Of a stretch of 16,979 nucleotides of DNA, positions 15,623 through 16,979 are shown in pieces. The stretch spans positions 1 through 16,979 of the forward strand of contig CAKSWQ010000046.1 of assembly GCA_934512105.1 (NCBI GenBank). The letters run 5' to 3'. This DNA comes from an uncultured Faecalibacterium sp. (lineage in GTDB: Bacteria; Bacillota; Clostridia; Oscillospirales; Ruminococcaceae). A model generated the notes under the pieces. It saw only the letters and a program-made list of their open reading frames with translations, did no database searches and was not told where the DNA came from. Made by a program: the position numbers and the translations under genes. Each line of letters opens with the position of its first letter. Position 1 is the first letter of the stretch.

Positions 15623-15874
15623 ATGAAGTACGATGAAAGAATCTGCAAATTCAACATGGACACCGGCTGTGTGGAACTGCTGCTCCGGGATGGGAGAATG
15701 ATCTCCATCGACTGCACTGGGGTCGAGGATGAATTGGACGTGACCATGGCGCAGAGGTCAGAGTTAGACTATCTCATCTACAATGACCCGCTGGGCTATG
15801 CAGATTTGATTCTGAATGGCGATCCGAAGGAATATTTGAAAAATGTGGCTGGGAGCCATGGGCTAGAGGATTAG
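15623..15874 (+). CDS. Small DUF6061-like protein
   Basis: 83 residues, acidic, cytosolic. The pattern CKFNMDTGCVELLLRDGRMISIDCTGVEDELD, then RSELDYLIYNDPLGYADLILNGDPKEYL, resembles the small DUF6061 proteins common in gut Firmicutes. Function is unknown. GGAAAGGAC lies about 7 nt before the ATG. Base composition is visibly richer in A+T than the genes left of the tRNA, as is the treR region, which would fit acquired DNA. No clear promoter was identified in the 120 nt between the tRNA terminator and the gene. Confidence 0.65.
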   Translation: MKYDERICKFNMDTGCVELLLRDGRMISIDCTGVEDELDVTMAQRSELDYLIYNDPLGYADLILNGDPKEYLKNVAGSHGLED

Positions 15875-15929
15875 AAAAATATCATCTGCTCTTTGCGGCA
15901 GACGGTAGATATGAAAATTGCATGAGTTG

Positions 15930-16224
15930 AGTTTGGGCGATGTGCTTTATAGCGAAGCACATCGCCTTTAGTTTGGGTAGCTTGAGCGAGCGACAACCAC
16001 CAGCTCTGCTGGTGGAGTAGAAAATGCTTTAGCTATAAGATTCGAGCGAAGCGAGATGACAGAGAAATTGTCATCTTAGAAGATGCACTTTGCAACATAG
16101 CTCGTTAGAGCGGTAGGGCAGGTAATGCAGATGAAAGATGCTTGCTCGTGGCCCCTTAAGGGGCTTTGCCAGTAAGGTGCCCTTCTAGGGCTTACTCAAG
16201 CCACCGGCTTAGCCGGTGGTTTTG
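15930..16224 (+). ncRNA. Stem-loop-dense non-coding element; candidate IS200/IS605-derived element or omega-RNA
   Basis: No ORF fits this stretch, but stem-loops follow one another closely: GGCGATGTGCTT/AAGCACATCGCC (15936-15966, 12 bp), CCACCAGC/GCTGGTGG (15997-16015), AGATGACA/TGTCATCT (16054-16076), GCTC/GAGC (16100-16111), the palindrome GCCCCTTAAGGGGC (16151-16164), AGTAAG..CCC/GGG..CTTACT (16171-16196) and CCACCGGC/GCCGGTGG (16201-16219) followed by TTTT. The second and last hairpins are near copies with 3-nt loops, as at the two ends of IS200/IS605-type elements. The layout recalls the structured RNAs next to tnpB/iscB. No transposase or nuclease gene is present. Plus-strand transcription is inferred from the terminator-like end. 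The identity is an inference. Confidence 0.4.
16198..16223 (+). terminator. Hairpin with T-run at the end of the stem-loop element
   Basis: AAGCCACCGGC-TTA-GCCGGTGGTTT gives 10-11 pairs including one G-T, then a short T-run, so it can act as an intrinsic terminator for plus-strand RNA. The TTA loop (16209-16211) is the stop codon of the converging regulator gene. Because its stem closely matches CCACCAGC/GCTGGTGG at 15997-16015, it may instead be a transposon end hairpin. Confidence 0.5.
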
Positions 16225-16946
16225 ACTTTCTTTCGGGTAGCAATATCCTGAAAACTGAAATAATCCGGCTGATGCCGGGACTGGGTGTACTCGAACAGCA
16301 TCCCGTCCGAGTTGAAGGTCTGGTCTACCACCACCGCCACGCAATCGTAGCCGTCCATATCCAGCAGCTTTTCGTCACGGGCAGTTGCGTGTTCCACCGT
16401 GATGCGCCGTTTGCTGGTGATGATCTGCATTCCAAGCACGTTTTCAATAAAATCATAGATGGAATGGGATGCGATTTCCTCTGTCAGTCCGGGTACAAAT
16501 TCCTTTAAAAAGTAGTTGATGTCCAGAATCAGTGCTTTTCCGTCCAGATAACGCACACGCTGTACCGCCCACAATTCATCGCCCTCAGAAAATCCGCTTT
16601 CCGCAGCAAACTGTTCGGTCGCGATGATGGTCTCAAACCGAATGACACGGGTAACGGCTTGCAGATGATTGCGGTGGGCGGTCTCCTGAAAGGTCTCGAT
16701 CCCGCCGATGGTAAAGGTCGTCTTTCCCACCGGCTGGTAGATGACCCGAACGCCCCGTCCCTGCATGGACTGCACATAGCCGTCGGCAATCAGTTCCGCA
16801 ATTGCACGGCGCACCGTGTTGCGGGAGCAGTCGTATTCTGCAATCAGCGTATTTTCACTGGGAAGCAGGGACTGGTAAGGATAGTCCTGCGCTTCGATCC
16901 GCTTTTTGATGCTGCGGTAAATTCCTTCATATTTTGCTTTTGGCAT
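16209..16946 (-). CDS. treR: GntR-family regulator, TreR-type (trehalose operon repressor-like)
   Basis: 245 residues from ATG 16946, with GAGGGA 7 nt upstream; a TTG at 16970 is less likely. The N-terminal winged helix-turn-helix (about 5-68: LLPSENTLIAEYDCSRNTVRRAI, then GRGVRV) is GntR-type. The UTRA ligand-binding domain (about 90-235) matches Bacillus TreR closely in ILDINYFLKEFVPGLTEEI, HSIYDFIENVLG, LLDMDGYDCVAVVV and FEYTQSRHQPDYFSFQDIA. Family knowledge: TreR represses trehalose uptake and phospho-trehalase genes and is released by trehalose-6-phosphate. The target genes would lie right of the window. An AACA/TGTT dyad at 16964-16973 could be an autoregulatory site. The last codons (KVKTTG-stop) lie inside the hairpin of the neighbouring element. 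Confidence 0.85.
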   Translation of the reverse strand: MPKAKYEGIYRSIKKRIEAQDYPYQSLLPSENTLIAEYDCSRNTVRRAIAELIADGYVQSMQGRGVRVIYQPVGKTTFTIGGIETFQETAHRNHLQAVTRVIRFETIIATEQFAAESGFSEGDELWAVQRVRYLDGKALILDINYFLKEFVPGLTEEIASHSIYDFIENVLGMQIITSKRRITVEHATARDEKLLDMDGYDCVAVVVDQTFNSDGMLFEYTQSRHQPDYFSFQDIATRKKVKTTG

Positions 16947-16979
16947 GGCTGTTTCCCTCAACTTGTTCAAACATTTGTT

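Noticed and set aside
16124..16170. Faint resemblance to the C-terminal N-A...A-R-G end of TnpB in the stem-loop element
   Set aside because: The matching codons are out of frame with each other, a few residues long, and stops interrupt. It is not enough to call a tnpB remnant.
15930..16224. CRISPR array as an explanation for the repeats in the stem-loop region
   Set aside because: The hairpins differ in sequence and spacing. There is no regularly repeated unit with unique spacers.

Overview
The window reads as chromosome of a high-GC Firmicute of the gut Oscillospiraceae/Ruminococcaceae type, most likely Faecalibacterium or a close relative. This is inferred from strong AGGAGG-type ribosome binding sites, Firmicute-style -35/-10 promoters in GC-rich coding DNA, and protein families typical of that group. 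No 16S or other decisive marker is present, so the genus is a judgement.

Left part (1-3800): a two-gene minus-strand operon encodes the two halves of an ABC exporter. The start of the second gene overlaps the stop of the first by 4 bp. Sequence motifs show an asymmetric heterodimer with one degenerate and one consensus ATP site. A 14-bp sequence in the operon promoter recurs just past the operon's 3' end, next to a perfect 25-bp AT-rich dyad.

Middle part (3800-8920, plus strand): an SseB-like/Sel1-repeat protein, a dnaK standing apart from grpE/dnaJ, a DUF1653 protein, a secreted protein of unknown function, and an MscL channel with a C-terminal zinc ribbon. Several strong intrinsic terminators and sigma-A-like promoters separate these into short units.

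Right-middle part (8937-14963): a Tat-exported alkaline phosphatase (minus, possible Pho-box) diverges from a HAD phosphatase / DEDDh exonuclease pair (plus). A DedA/VTT-type membrane protein follows. It converges on a minus-strand pair of a DUF3592 membrane protein and a trigger-factor-like protein that lacks the FKBP domain.

Right part (14964-16979): a 178-bp imperfect inverted repeat (candidate MITE) lies directly upstream of the DUF3592 gene. A tRNA-Leu(CAG) follows with a good promoter and terminator. After the tRNA the DNA becomes visibly richer in A+T and carries a small DUF6061-like gene, a roughly 295-bp non-coding stretch packed with stem-loops, and a TreR-type GntR regulator. The stem-loop stretch resembles an IS200/IS605-derived element or its omega-RNA. 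Its last hairpin contains the treR stop codon. This block is the most interesting part of the window.
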